The notes under the pieces are model-generated. The model did no database searches. It was not told the origin of the DNA and was given only the letters and a program-made list of their open reading frames with translations. A program made the position numbers and the translations under genes. Positions 8,218 to 16,761 of a stretch of 49,906 nt of DNA are shown in pieces. The first letter of the stretch is position 1. Each line of letters starts with the position of its first letter. Origin of the DNA: Sinorhizobium fredii USDA 205 (GTDB lineage: Bacteria; Pseudomonadota; Alphaproteobacteria; Rhizobiales; Rhizobiaceae); the NCBI RefSeq assembly GCF_001461695.1, contig NZ_AUTC01000154.1, positions 1 to 49,906 on the forward strand, read 5' to 3'.

Positions 8218-8847
8218 ATGACTGACAAATTTATATCTTCCGTTGCCGCAGGCGCGCTTCTCGTGGGCGTTGCCATAGCTCCGATGAGCTTCGCGCAGGA
8301 AACCACCACGCCGCCCGCCGCCCCGGCCCCCGAGACGCAGACCATGGAGCCTGCAGCTCCGGCCGCTCCGGCTCCGGCTGACCAGGCACAGACCCCGGCG
8401 CCGGCAGACAAGACGATGGATACGGCTGCTGCCGAAGGCAGTTATCTGACCGAGCAGGCAGAAGACCAGATCTCCGCCAACACCTATATCGGTCAGTCGG
8501 TCTATAACGCCAATGACGAAAGCATCGGCGAAATCAACGACCTGCTCATCAAGAAGGAAGGCGGTGTCGCTGCTGCTGTCGTCGGAGTCGGCGGCTTCCT
8601 CGGGATCGGTGAGAAGAACGTTGCGGTGCCCTTCGAAAGCATCGAAGTCACCGAACAGCCCGACTCGGATGCCCTGAAGCTGACGACGACCGAAACAGCG
8701 GACTCTCTGAAGGGCGCGCCGGAATTCAAGACGAAGTCGCAGCTGATGGCGGAACGGAATGCCGCCCAGCCGGTTGACACGTCGACCACCTCGGCTACCG
8801 GCACGACCCCGGCGCCGGCACCGGTCGAACCCGCACCTCAGCAGTAA
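8218..8847 (+). CDS. Secreted PRC-barrel domain protein
   Basis: A 209-residue exported protein. Residues 1-26 are a signal peptide with probable cleavage after SFA. A Pro/Ala/Thr-rich linker runs to about 75, then a PRC-barrel (YIGQSVYNANDESIGEINDLLI onward, about 88-165), and a second Pro/Ala-rich tail ends the protein. The frame is open upstream, but ATG at 8218 begins the signal peptide. Its function is unknown; PRC-barrel proteins of this kind are often stress-induced and periplasmic in rhizobia. An RpoE2-type promoter lies upstream and terminators lie on both sides, so it is a single-gene unit. Confidence 0.88.
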   Translation: MTDKFISSVAAGALLVGVAIAPMSFAQETTTPPAAPAPETQTMEPAAPAAPAPADQAQTPAPADKTMDTAAAEGSYLTEQAEDQISANTYIGQSVYNANDESIGEINDLLIKKEGGVAAAVVGVGGFLGIGEKNVAVPFESIEVTEQPDSDALKLTTTETADSLKGAPEFKTKSQLMAERNAAQPVDTSTTSATGTTPAPAPVEPAPQQ

Positions 8848-8870
8848 GCAAGTCTGAGGCCGACGAAATG

Positions 8871-8902
8871 GAGCGGCGCCAAATGGCGCCGCTCTCATTT
8901 TG
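8871..8902. terminator. Strong hairpin terminator between convergent genes
   Basis: GAGCGGCGCCA and TGGCGCCGCTC (8871-8881 and 8884-8894) form a perfect 11-bp stem with a 2-nt loop, then TCATTTTG. It serves the PRC-barrel gene and could also stop transcripts from the EAL gene on the other strand. Confidence 0.8.
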
Positions 8903-8931
8903 TCCTTGGGACACTGCGGGGCGCGCGACCG

Positions 8932-10272
8932 TCAGCGCGCCACAGCGACTTCGCGGTGACGGTCTGAGAGATAGCGCAAGGTGGCGACCGCATCGGCCGG
9001 CTTGCCGTAGAAATAGCCCTGTCCCATGCCGCAGCCGAGCGCTTTCAGCTTCAGCACTTCGGAGATGTCCTCGATGCCCTCCGCGACGACCTCGAGTTCC
9101 AGGCCCTCGCACATCGATACGATCGCCCTGACGATATGTTCGGAGGCCCGATCGGCTGAAATCCGCGAGACGAAGGCGCGGTCGATCTTGACCTTGTCGA
9201 AGGAGAAATCACGCAGCCGGCAGAGGCTCGATTGCCCGGTGCCGAAATCGTCGAGAGACACGCGCACGCCGGCGGCTCGTAGTTCGGAGACGATCTTCTG
9301 GGCCACGTCGGCATCCGCCATCACGGCCGTTTCGGTGATCTCCAGTTCCAGGCGGCGCGGGTCGAGGCCGACCTGATTGACGATCGCCAAGAGGCGACCG
9401 CTCGTCGCCGGGTCCATCAATTGTGCCGACGACAGGTTGAAGGAGAGAAACAGTTCCTTCGGCCAGGCAAGCGCCGTCTGTGCCGCTTTGCGCAGCAGCA
9501 TTTCGGCGAGCGCCTCGATGAAGCCGCGTTCCTCCGCCAGTGGCACGAAGACGGAGGGCGAGACGTAGCCGAACTCCGGATCACACCATCTGGCAAGCGC
9601 TTCGAAACCAACGACGCCGTCGCTGCGAAGGTCGACGATCGGCTGGAAGTGGACGTCGATCTCTTCGGCAATGATCGCGTTGCGCAAAGCCTGCTCAAGC
9701 TGCGTCGCCCGCTTCATCTCCTGGGCGATCTCCTGCGAGTAGACCGTGATCTGGCCGCGGCCGCGGCGTTTCGAACGGTAAAGCGCCGTGTCGGCGCTTT
9801 TCAAAAGATCCTCGAACTCGGCACCGGCAAAGGGATAGACGGCAAAGCCGAACGAGGCGGACAGCCGAACGGTGCGGTCGCCGAGATCGAAGGGAGCAGA
9901 GAGGATTTCCTTCAGCATCTGGCCAAGCTTTTCGGCGCTCTTGCGCTCGAAGACCAGCGGCAGCACGAGGGCGAACTCGTCGTCGGCCGTGCGCATCACC
10001 GTCGCCCCTTCCGGAACGCAGGCCCTCAATCTCTGCGCCACCTGGCGAAGGATCCGATCGCCTGCCTCCGGCCCGAAAAGATCGTTGATCGGCTTGAAGC
10101 CATCGAGATTGGCGAGCCCGATCGTGAACGGCGCGGGATCGCTGGCGCGCTCGGCGGCAAGCTCACAGACCCTGTGTCGCAATTGCTGTGCATTGCCCAG
10201 GCCCGTCAACGGATCGACGAAGGGCAGCCTGTCCGGACCGCGCCGGTCGCTGGCAAGCTCGGCGAGCATCAT
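8932..10272 (-). CDS. c-di-GMP phosphodiesterase with degenerate GGDEF domain and intact EAL domain
   Basis: Starting at ATG 10272 this is a 446-residue cytosolic GGDEF-EAL protein. The GGDEF signature reads ADDEF at residues 96-100: both glycines are lost, so cyclase activity is unlikely, though GTP binding may regulate the EAL part. The EAL domain keeps GFEAL (EAL at 224-226), NLSS, ELEITE, DDFGTG, KIDRAF and AEGIE, as expected of an active hydrolase. No membrane segment is seen. The frame is open to 10458, but those 62 residues look unlike protein; the chosen start has GGGAG upstream. It follows the PAS-REC gene in the same orientation. Confidence 0.88.
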   Translation of the reverse strand: MMLAELASDRRGPDRLPFVDPLTGLGNAQQLRHRVCELAAERASDPAPFTIGLANLDGFKPINDLFGPEAGDRILRQVAQRLRACVPEGATVMRTADDEFALVLPLVFERKSAEKLGQMLKEILSAPFDLGDRTVRLSASFGFAVYPFAGAEFEDLLKSADTALYRSKRRGRGQITVYSQEIAQEMKRATQLEQALRNAIIAEEIDVHFQPIVDLRSDGVVGFEALARWCDPEFGYVSPSVFVPLAEERGFIEALAEMLLRKAAQTALAWPKELFLSFNLSSAQLMDPATSGRLLAIVNQVGLDPRRLELEITETAVMADADVAQKIVSELRAAGVRVSLDDFGTGQSSLCRLRDFSFDKVKIDRAFVSRISADRASEHIVRAIVSMCEGLELEVVAEGIEDISEVLKLKALGCGMGQGYFYGKPADAVATLRYLSDRHREVAVAR

Positions 10273-10596
10273 TGCGGTGCGCTCCCGGCCGGAGCGCGCG
10301 CCGGTGCCGGACACAGTACGCCCCGTCGGTCGGGACCGATGTCCGAGCGGGGAAACAGCTGCTTGGCCGACGTACTCATTCCTGTAATGCTCAACTCTTG
10401 CAGCCTTGGAGTGACAGCACCGCGCGTTCGAGGCGCGAGGATTGCTGCAGAATTCCAACGACTGGGCTGTTTCTCCCGGTTGTGGCGCCGATGAAGGAAC
10501 CTTGCAGCGAACGATGACAATCGGCGGTTAACAATCCTATATCGACTGATCGTCAAATCTATCGTGCCGAGGCCCGTCGCCAGCGCTGCCAGCCGA
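10273..10596. other. Gap between the PAS-REC and GGDEF-EAL genes
   Basis: About 324 bp with no convincing gene. The EAL frame stays open to 10458. A second minus-strand frame with ATG at 10381 (MSTSAKQLFPRSD) runs into a stop at the EAL start, so an extended or frameshifted N-terminus cannot be excluded. No clear promoter or hairpin was recognised. Confidence 0.4.
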
Positions 10597-12318
10597 TCAG
10601 GCCGTCAGCCGCACGGTGGCGGCACGCATATGTTTGCGCAGCAGCGCTTCGATCATATCCGGACTGATCGGCTTCATGATGTGGTCGTCCATTCCGGACG
10701 CCTCGCACTGCTTAAGATCGATGTCCAAGGCCTGCGCGGTGACCGCAATGATTGGCGTGCGGCGCCCGGTCCGGCTTTCCGCGTCGCGAATGGCAACTGC
10801 GGCTTCGAAGCCGTTCATGACCGGCATCGATATGTCCATCAGAACAAGAGACGGCTGGAGCTCATGCCAGAGTTCAACTGCTTCCCGGCCGTTCGCGGCA
10901 ATCCGATAGGAGACGCCGAGACCGTCCAGTATCTGTGCGAAAACGAACTGGTTGATCTGATTGTCCTCGGCGACGAGCACATCGATTTCGGGTGCACCTG
11001 TCCGGGCCGCCGCATCCCCCTCAAAAGAGACTTCCCAATCCGCTGGCGGAAACTGCGAGCGCGTCTGTTGCCGGTCGGTGCAAGCCTTGAAGATCTCGCC
11101 GAGCAGTGTGGTGGCGTCCGCGCCCGAGGAGACGTCGAGCACCGGGCAGGTCTTCCAGCCGGCGAGGATGGCGTCCCTGGCCGACAATGCGGTGTCCAAC
11201 GCCAAAATATCGAGCTTCACGCCGCAGTCCCCGGCGGCGGCGGCAAAAGCCTCGAGCTCCTCCCGATTTCGCACGGCGCAGGCCTCGAGGCCCGAACCGC
11301 GCAGCCGGGCGACGATCCGTTCCTCCATTTCCCTGTCCGCCGTCGCCAAGAGCACGCGCAGACCGCGCGCCGGCAGCGTCTCGATCATCGAACCGGCGTC
11401 GACGAGCTGCTGGACGTTCAGCGCCCGGAACGGATCGTAAAAATTCTGGGCCGGCGTGAAGATGCTGTAGTCGTGGATCTGCAGCCCCGCATTGCTGCCG
11501 CCCTCTTCGGCGCCATACCACGCGGCTATGTCGGTCACGTCGTTCATGCAGGTGACGACGAAGTGGCGCCCCGGCACGCCGACGCGGTACTTGCGTGTCA
11601 CGACCCACAGGTCGCTGCCGTCGGCGCGGACGATGTGCTCCGCCTCCGAATACGGCCTACCGGTCGCCAGCACATGTCGATCCGACTGCTCGAAACGTTC
11701 CGCAAGCTCGGCGTCCACGACATCCCAGGCCGAACGACCGAGGATCGCCTCCGGCGCCACGTCGTGAATGGCGCAGAAGGCCTTGTTCGCGGCGATATAG
11801 TTGAGATTACGGTCCTTGACACAGATGGGATTGGGTTGGGCATCGAGGATCTGCTCTGTGAGTTCGACGCGCTCCAGATCGGTATGGAGCTGTTCCTCTC
11901 GCTTCTTCTGATCGGAGACGTCGCTGACCCACAATATGCCGATGCCGCTCGACAGCCGGCGCTTGCGCAGGCAGATCCAGCGCGTGCGGCCAGCCCGCTC
12001 GACGTTTTCGTAGCGCTCGCGCCAATGGAGGCCCATTTGCTCGGCGATCCAGTCATCCCGATTTGCACGGCGCCGGCTGTTTTCGGGCAATGTTCCGGGT
12101 CGCAGGCCCGTATCGTAGACCGCTCCGAGGAAATCGCGAAGCCGGGCGCCGGGCTTCAACAGGTGGGGCTGGACAGGAAAGAATTGCAGCATCGAGGCGC
12201 TGGCATAGAGGATCGTGTCGTCGCGCCCGCAGACGAGCAATGCGAGGCCAAGCGCATCGCAACTCGACTCCAGAACGGCCCTGCTGATGTCCGCGCCGCC
12301 CGACGCCACATCGTTCAT
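10597..12318 (-). CDS. PAS-PAS-REC-REC signalling protein without a kinase domain
   Basis: A 573-residue cytosolic protein. Two PAS domains (about 16-135 and 152-275) are followed by a degenerate receiver (about 320-430) lacking most signature residues, then a canonical receiver (about 450-570) with phospho-acceptor Asp495 (LMDISMP), AVTA and Lys549 (KPIS). The layout is that of a hybrid histidine kinase tail, but no DHp or ATPase domain is present, so it must receive phosphate from another kinase. The frame is open to 12513, but the ATG at 12318 has GAGGG upstream and a natural N-terminus. The EAL gene downstream in the same orientation suggests a c-di-GMP output. Confidence 0.85.
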   Translation of the reverse strand: MNDVASGGADISRAVLESSCDALGLALLVCGRDDTILYASASMLQFFPVQPHLLKPGARLRDFLGAVYDTGLRPGTLPENSRRRANRDDWIAEQMGLHWRERYENVERAGRTRWICLRKRRLSSGIGILWVSDVSDQKKREEQLHTDLERVELTEQILDAQPNPICVKDRNLNYIAANKAFCAIHDVAPEAILGRSAWDVVDAELAERFEQSDRHVLATGRPYSEAEHIVRADGSDLWVVTRKYRVGVPGRHFVVTCMNDVTDIAAWYGAEEGGSNAGLQIHDYSIFTPAQNFYDPFRALNVQQLVDAGSMIETLPARGLRVLLATADREMEERIVARLRGSGLEACAVRNREELEAFAAAAGDCGVKLDILALDTALSARDAILAGWKTCPVLDVSSGADATTLLGEIFKACTDRQQTRSQFPPADWEVSFEGDAAARTGAPEIDVLVAEDNQINQFVFAQILDGLGVSYRIAANGREAVELWHELQPSLVLMDISMPVMNGFEAAVAIRDAESRTGRRTPIIAVTAQALDIDLKQCEASGMDDHIMKPISPDMIEALLRKHMRAATVRLTA

Positions 12319-12688
12319 TACACTGCCCTCGTCTCGCCGGCTGCACGGATCCTGGCAAGGCCATGCAGCAATTTTGTGTATTGCAGCGACCTCGCGTTTG
12401 GACGCGGCGCCGTAGCGGCGTTTTGTTTCGGGACATGCTGGCTGGCCGGTAACGGCACTCTTCGGGCGGGATTCGCGCAGCGTCCAGCAACGCCGCGGTG
12501 CTCCAAAGAACAAAACCCGTGATCATTCAGGTTGTTGTGGAAAATCGCAGCAGAACGTTAAGGCCGAATTAAACCGGCTTCCCAAATTTGCCGATCTGCC
12601 GCACGACGAGCGCCGGGCTGCGCCTCCCACCGACTGCGGGCGCGCGGAAGCCCCTTCCCCTCCTTCGCCGAATCCTGGAAGATGGACC
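12319..12688. other. Divergent regulatory region between the PAS-REC gene and mutL
   Basis: About 370 bp separating two divergent genes, so it should hold promoters for both. The minus frame of the PAS-REC gene remains open to 12513, but its translation looks unlike protein. I could not single out a convincing promoter or repeat. Confidence 0.4.
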
Positions 12689-14503
12689 ATGGCCATCAAG
12701 CAACTCTCGGAAACGCTCATCAACCAGATCGCCGCCGGTGAAGTCATCGAGCGGCCCGCCAGCGCCGCCAAGGAACTGATCGAAAATGCCCTTGACGCCG
12801 GCGCAACCAGGATCGAGGTGGCGACGGCCGGGGGCGGCAAGACGCTGCTGCGGATAGCCGACAACGGCAGCGGCATGTCGCCCGCCGATCTCGAACTGGC
12901 GATCCGCCGGCATTGCACCTCCAAGATCGACGACGCGCTCACGGACATCCGCACGCTCGGTTTCCGCGGCGAGGCGCTCCCCTCGATCGGATCGGTGGCG
13001 CGCCTGTCGATCACCACGCGAACCGCAGGCGCCAAGGAGGGGGCGGCGATTTCGGTGGCGGGCGGCAGGACCGAGCCGGTCCGTCCCTCGCCCGCCAATG
13101 TCGGGACCGTCGTCGAGGTGCGCGACCTTTTCTTCGCCACGCCGGCCCGGCTCAAGTTCATGAAATCGGAAAAGGCCGAAGCCGCGGCCATTTCCGAAGT
13201 GGTCCGCCGCATGGCGATCGCCTTCCCGAAGGTGCGGTTCGTGCTGTCCGGTTCGGATCGATCGACCCTGGAGTTTCCGGCGACGGGTGACGATCGGCTG
13301 GCACGCATGGCGCAGGTGCTCGGCAAGGACTTTCGCGACAATGCCATCGAGATCGATGCGGAACGCGAAGAGGCGCGGCTCACCGGATTTGCCGGCGTGC
13401 CGACCTTCAACCGCGGCAACTCGCTGCAGCAATATGCCTTCGTCAACGGCCGGCCGGTGCAGGACAAGCTGATCCTCTCCGCTATCCGCGCCGCCTATGC
13501 CGAAACCATTCCTCAGGGGCGCTATCCGATCGCCGTGCTTTCCATTGCGCTCGACCCCGCCCTCGTCGACGTCAATGTCCATCCGGCCAAATCGGACGTG
13601 CGCTTCCGCGATCCCGGGCTGATCCGCGGTCTGATCATCGGTGCGATCCGCGAGGCCTTGACGCGCGGCGGCGACCGGGCGGCGACAACCGGCGCCCAGG
13701 GAATGATGCGCGCCTTCCGCGCGGAAGCATACCGCGCCGAACCGCAGCGGGCGCAAGCGCCCTGGACGGCCGCCGCCTCGCCCTACCGGCCGATGCGGTT
13801 TGACGAGCCCGCCCGCGGTTTTGCGGAGGCGCCGCAAGCGGCATTTCAGGAATTCGCGCAGCCGGCGGCACGCACCGCCGCACCGACCGCCGCGACGGCG
13901 CCGCATGGCACCATCGAGTCCGCCTTCCCGCTCGGTGCCGCACGCGCCCAGCTCCACGAGAACTATATCGTCGCCCAGACCGAGGACGGTCTCGTCATTG
14001 TCGACCAGCATGCCGCGCATGAACGTCTGGTCTTCGAGGCGATGCGGACGGCGTTGCATTCGCGGCCTGTAGCGGCACAGGCGCTGCTCATCCCGGAGAT
14101 CGTCGACCTCGCCGAGGACGACTGCGACCGGCTGATGGCGCATGCGGAGGAATTCCTGCGGCTCGGACTTTCGATCGAGCGTTTCGGGCCTGGGGCGATC
14201 GCTGTGCGCGAAACACCGGCGATGCTCGGCGAGATGGACGCTGCAGGGCTTGTCAGACAGCTCGCCGACGAACTTGCCGAATGGGACACCGCCAATGGCC
14301 TCGCCGGGCGGCTCGACTATCTCGCCGCGACCATGGCGTGCCATGGCTCCGTCCGCTCCGGTCGCCGGATGAGACCGGAGGAGATGAACGCGCTGCTCCG
14401 CCAGATGGAGGCGACACCCGGATCGGGGCAGTGCAACCACGGCCGGCCGACCTATATCGAGCTCAAGCTTGCCGATATAGAACGGCTCTTTGGCCGGAGT
14501 TGA
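12689..14503 (+). CDS. mutL: DNA mismatch repair protein MutL
   Basis: A 604-residue MutL. The GHKL ATPase motifs are ENALDAG, DNGSGM and GFRGEAL in the first 100 residues, followed by VNGRPV and VDVNVHPAK. A Pro/Ala-rich linker at about 330-415 leads to the C-terminal dimerisation domain. That domain carries the endonuclease motif DQHA-x2-E-x4-E at 439-450, with ACHGSVRSG and CNHGRP as partner motifs. MutL is therefore probably the nicking endonuclease, as expected where MutH is absent. Confidence 0.97.
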   Translation: MAIKQLSETLINQIAAGEVIERPASAAKELIENALDAGATRIEVATAGGGKTLLRIADNGSGMSPADLELAIRRHCTSKIDDALTDIRTLGFRGEALPSIGSVARLSITTRTAGAKEGAAISVAGGRTEPVRPSPANVGTVVEVRDLFFATPARLKFMKSEKAEAAAISEVVRRMAIAFPKVRFVLSGSDRSTLEFPATGDDRLARMAQVLGKDFRDNAIEIDAEREEARLTGFAGVPTFNRGNSLQQYAFVNGRPVQDKLILSAIRAAYAETIPQGRYPIAVLSIALDPALVDVNVHPAKSDVRFRDPGLIRGLIIGAIREALTRGGDRAATTGAQGMMRAFRAEAYRAEPQRAQAPWTAAASPYRPMRFDEPARGFAEAPQAAFQEFAQPAARTAAPTAATAPHGTIESAFPLGAARAQLHENYIVAQTEDGLVIVDQHAAHERLVFEAMRTALHSRPVAAQALLIPEIVDLAEDDCDRLMAHAEEFLRLGLSIERFGPGAIAVRETPAMLGEMDAAGLVRQLADELAEWDTANGLAGRLDYLAATMACHGSVRSGRRMRPEEMNALLRQMEATPGSGQCNHGRPTYIELKLADIERLFGRS

Positions 14504-14599
14504 AAACGTGCCTGAGGCGCCGGATTCGGAATTCCACTGGTCTTTTTGCGATGGGCGAGATAGATCAAGTGACAGGCATTGACGAGGCTAGCACGCAAA

Positions 14600-14833
14600 A
14601 TGATGAACCGTCTTGACGGAAATTCCTCTCGCGAAGCGAAAATCCGTTATCTCGATGGCGACTTTCAGATCGTGCTGGCCGGTTCGCATGTCGTCTGCGC
14701 CATGACCGGCAAGGCCATTCCGGTCGATGAGCTGCGTTATTGGAGCGTCGTGCGGCAGGAGCCCTACATCGACGCGGCGGCCTCGTTCGAAGCGGAACGG
14801 CGCGCCGGGGCGCTGCCGACGCAGCAGGCTTGA
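14600..14833 (+). CDS. DUF2093 family small protein
   Basis: A 77-residue cytosolic protein that I recognise as DUF2093-like (KIRYLDGDFQIV, GSHVVCAMTGKAIPVDELRYWSV). The family is small and of unknown function, common in rhizobia near lpxK and mutL. Two consecutive ATG codons (14600, 14603) are possible starts; GAGG lies about 12 nt upstream. It converges with lpxK, 26 bp away. Confidence 0.8.
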   Translation: MMNRLDGNSSREAKIRYLDGDFQIVLAGSHVVCAMTGKAIPVDELRYWSVVRQEPYIDAAASFEAERRAGALPTQQA

Positions 14834-14859
14834 CCGGACAGCACTGCCACTCGAGCCTT

Positions 14860-15900
14860 TCAGCCCTTCCCATTTGCCCGCAATTTGCGCGCCCGCGCCG
14901 CGGCAAGCGTCGCGTCGATGATCTTGGCGGGCGCCAAGGGATCGTCGAAACGCACCTCGATTTCGATCACCCTGCTTTTGGCGGCCAGCTCCGCGGCCCG
15001 CCCGTGGCCGGGCTCGAGGCGGACCATGTCCTTGGCCGTCGTCACCAGCGTGTAGCCCTGGCTGGCGGCGCGATCGATGAGATCGGCAATCTCATCCTCT
15101 GAAAAATGGTGATGATCCGAAAAGCTGCGCGTCTCCTCGACGATCGCCCCTGCCTCGCGGACCGTCCGGTAGAACTTCTCCGGATCGGCAATGCCAGCCC
15201 AGGCCAGCACCTTGACGCCCGACAGCGACCCGCCATCGAGCCGCACCGTGTCGGCGACGTAGATGGCCTTGCCGGCGCGCGCCGCCCGGCGGATCAGGCG
15301 ATCGGCGGCCGGTCCGTGGCCGATCTTCAGCAGCGCCGTGGCGTGCCGAAGCTGATCGGAGATCGGGGCCCGGACCGGGCCGGACGGCACCAGATGGCCA
15401 TTGCCGATGCCGCGAACGGAATCGATCACCAGCAGCGCGAAATCGAAGGCAAGGCGGGCACTCTGGAAGCCGTCGTCCATGATAATGACGTCGGCGCCCT
15501 CAGCGGCGAGCCTGCGGGCGCCGTCGACGCGACGGCGGCAAACGACCGTCAGGGCCTCCCGCGCCAGCAGCAGGGGTTCGTCGCCGACGTCCCGGGCCCG
15601 GTGATGGCCGGGATCGACGACCGTCGTGACGTCCAGGGAGCCGCCATAACCGCGGCTCAGGAAACCCGGCTTCAGCCCCCGCGCCTTGGCGGCCTGCGCC
15701 AGCGCGATTGCCGTCGGCGTCTTGCCGGCCCCGCCGACCGTGAAGTTGCCGACGCAGATGAGCGGCACGGGCGGCATGGCGCGACGCGCCCGGTCCATGC
15801 GGATTGCGGCGACACGGCCGTAGACCCAGGAGAAGGGCCAGAGCGCATAGGCGCGCCAATCGGCCTTTGTCCACCAGAACGGAGGCGCTTCGGAAACCAT
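14860..15900 (-). CDS. lpxK: Tetraacyldisaccharide 4'-kinase
   Basis: A 346-residue LpxK, the inner-membrane-associated kinase that adds the 4'-phosphate of lipid A. The N-terminus has a hydrophobic membrane-associating segment (ALWPFSWVYGRVAAI). The P-loop is GGAGKT at 56-61 after CVGNFTV, and DDGFQ and a DHHHF motif (SFSDHHHFSEDE) follow as in the family. It is the last gene of the pmbA-cysQ-DUF4170-waaA-HAD-lpxK run, 137 bp after the HAD gene. Confidence 0.95.
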   Translation of the reverse strand: MVSEAPPFWWTKADWRAYALWPFSWVYGRVAAIRMDRARRAMPPVPLICVGNFTVGGAGKTPTAIALAQAAKARGLKPGFLSRGYGGSLDVTTVVDPGHHRARDVGDEPLLLAREALTVVCRRRVDGARRLAAEGADVIIMDDGFQSARLAFDFALLVIDSVRGIGNGHLVPSGPVRAPISDQLRHATALLKIGHGPAADRLIRRAARAGKAIYVADTVRLDGGSLSGVKVLAWAGIADPEKFYRTVREAGAIVEETRSFSDHHHFSEDEIADLIDRAASQGYTLVTTAKDMVRLEPGHGRAAELAAKSRVIEIEVRFDDPLAPAKIIDATLAAARARKLRANGKG

Positions 15901-16037
15901 TTTCGTGTGTTCTTGCCTCCGCGGCTCTTACTGCTCCATGCGCCGCGAGGCGCTGCTGGTCGTGCTCCTGCCGACCGCCGGCCGGCGACGCCACAAGAGA
16001 CTTCAGAACGCGAAAAAAGGCAAGCGGGTCAACGGAG

Positions 16038-16742
16038 TCAGAGGACTGCTTCAAGCTCGGTGATATCGGCCAGGCAGTGGTCGGAAGCCTCGGCCAGCGA
16101 CTGGCGCGAGCCGGTACCGGTCAGAACCGCAACCGTCATGCCGACGCCGGCATTGCGGCCCATATGCATGTCGTGATTGTTGTCACCGACCACCGCCACC
16201 TGCCGGGGCGTCAGCCCGGTCGCCGCGCAGAAGCCGAGGACCATGCCCGGCTGCGGCTTGACGCCATAGCCGCTGTCATAGCCGGCAACATAGTGCAGAT
16301 AATCCTCAAAACCGAAGCGTTTCGCCGTTTCCCGGATCGAGCGCTCGTTGTCGCTGGAAGCGACGCCTAGACGATAGCCCTTCGCATGCAGTGCGGCGAA
16401 AAAGGCGCCAAGGTCGGTCACCGGCACCGCATAGTCGGCGGACTGTGCAAACAATCCGTCGAACAGCGTCGTCAATTCCTCGACCGTGAACGGCGCACCG
16501 GCTTCAACCATGCCCGTCGCAATCTCCACGGTGTTGCCGGCGGCGAGCAGGCTGTCGGGCGCGACGTGACCCGAATCCGGATCCATGCCGCCGGCCTGGA
16601 GCAGAACTCTTGCGAGACTCTCGTCTCCCCTGGCGGCGATGCGCGCCAGTTCATAGTTCACGGGAACCCAGCTCTTCACGTAGTCGAGAAGCGTGCCGTC
16701 CTTGTCGAACAATATGCCGGCGATGCCGTTGCCCGCAGCCAT
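16038..16742 (-). CDS. HAD-superfamily phosphatase (Gph-like)
   Basis: A 234-residue HAD hydrolase. The DxDGT motif is Asp13-x-Asp15 (LFDKDGTLLD), motif II is VASSDN, and motif IV is VVGDNNHDM. The cap insertion after motif I suggests a phosphoglycolate phosphatase-like C1 cap. The substrate is unknown. It sits 19 bp after waaA and before lpxK, so a role in lipid A/Kdo metabolism is possible but unproven. Confidence 0.88.
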   Translation of the reverse strand: MAAGNGIAGILFDKDGTLLDYVKSWVPVNYELARIAARGDESLARVLLQAGGMDPDSGHVAPDSLLAAGNTVEIATGMVEAGAPFTVEELTTLFDGLFAQSADYAVPVTDLGAFFAALHAKGYRLGVASSDNERSIRETAKRFGFEDYLHYVAGYDSGYGVKPQPGMVLGFCAATGLTPRQVAVVGDNNHDMHMGRNAGVGMTVAVLTGTGSRQSLAEASDHCLADITELEAVL

Positions 16743-16761
16743 GGTCCCATCCGAAATGTTG

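Noticed and set aside
12523..14440. Minus-strand open frames opposite mutL
   Set aside because: The mutL ATPase and endonuclease motifs establish the plus-strand gene; the antisense frames show no domain.
15500..16054. Minus-strand frame starting between the HAD gene and lpxK
   Set aside because: It runs into the lpxK gene in the wrong frame and shows no recognisable domain.
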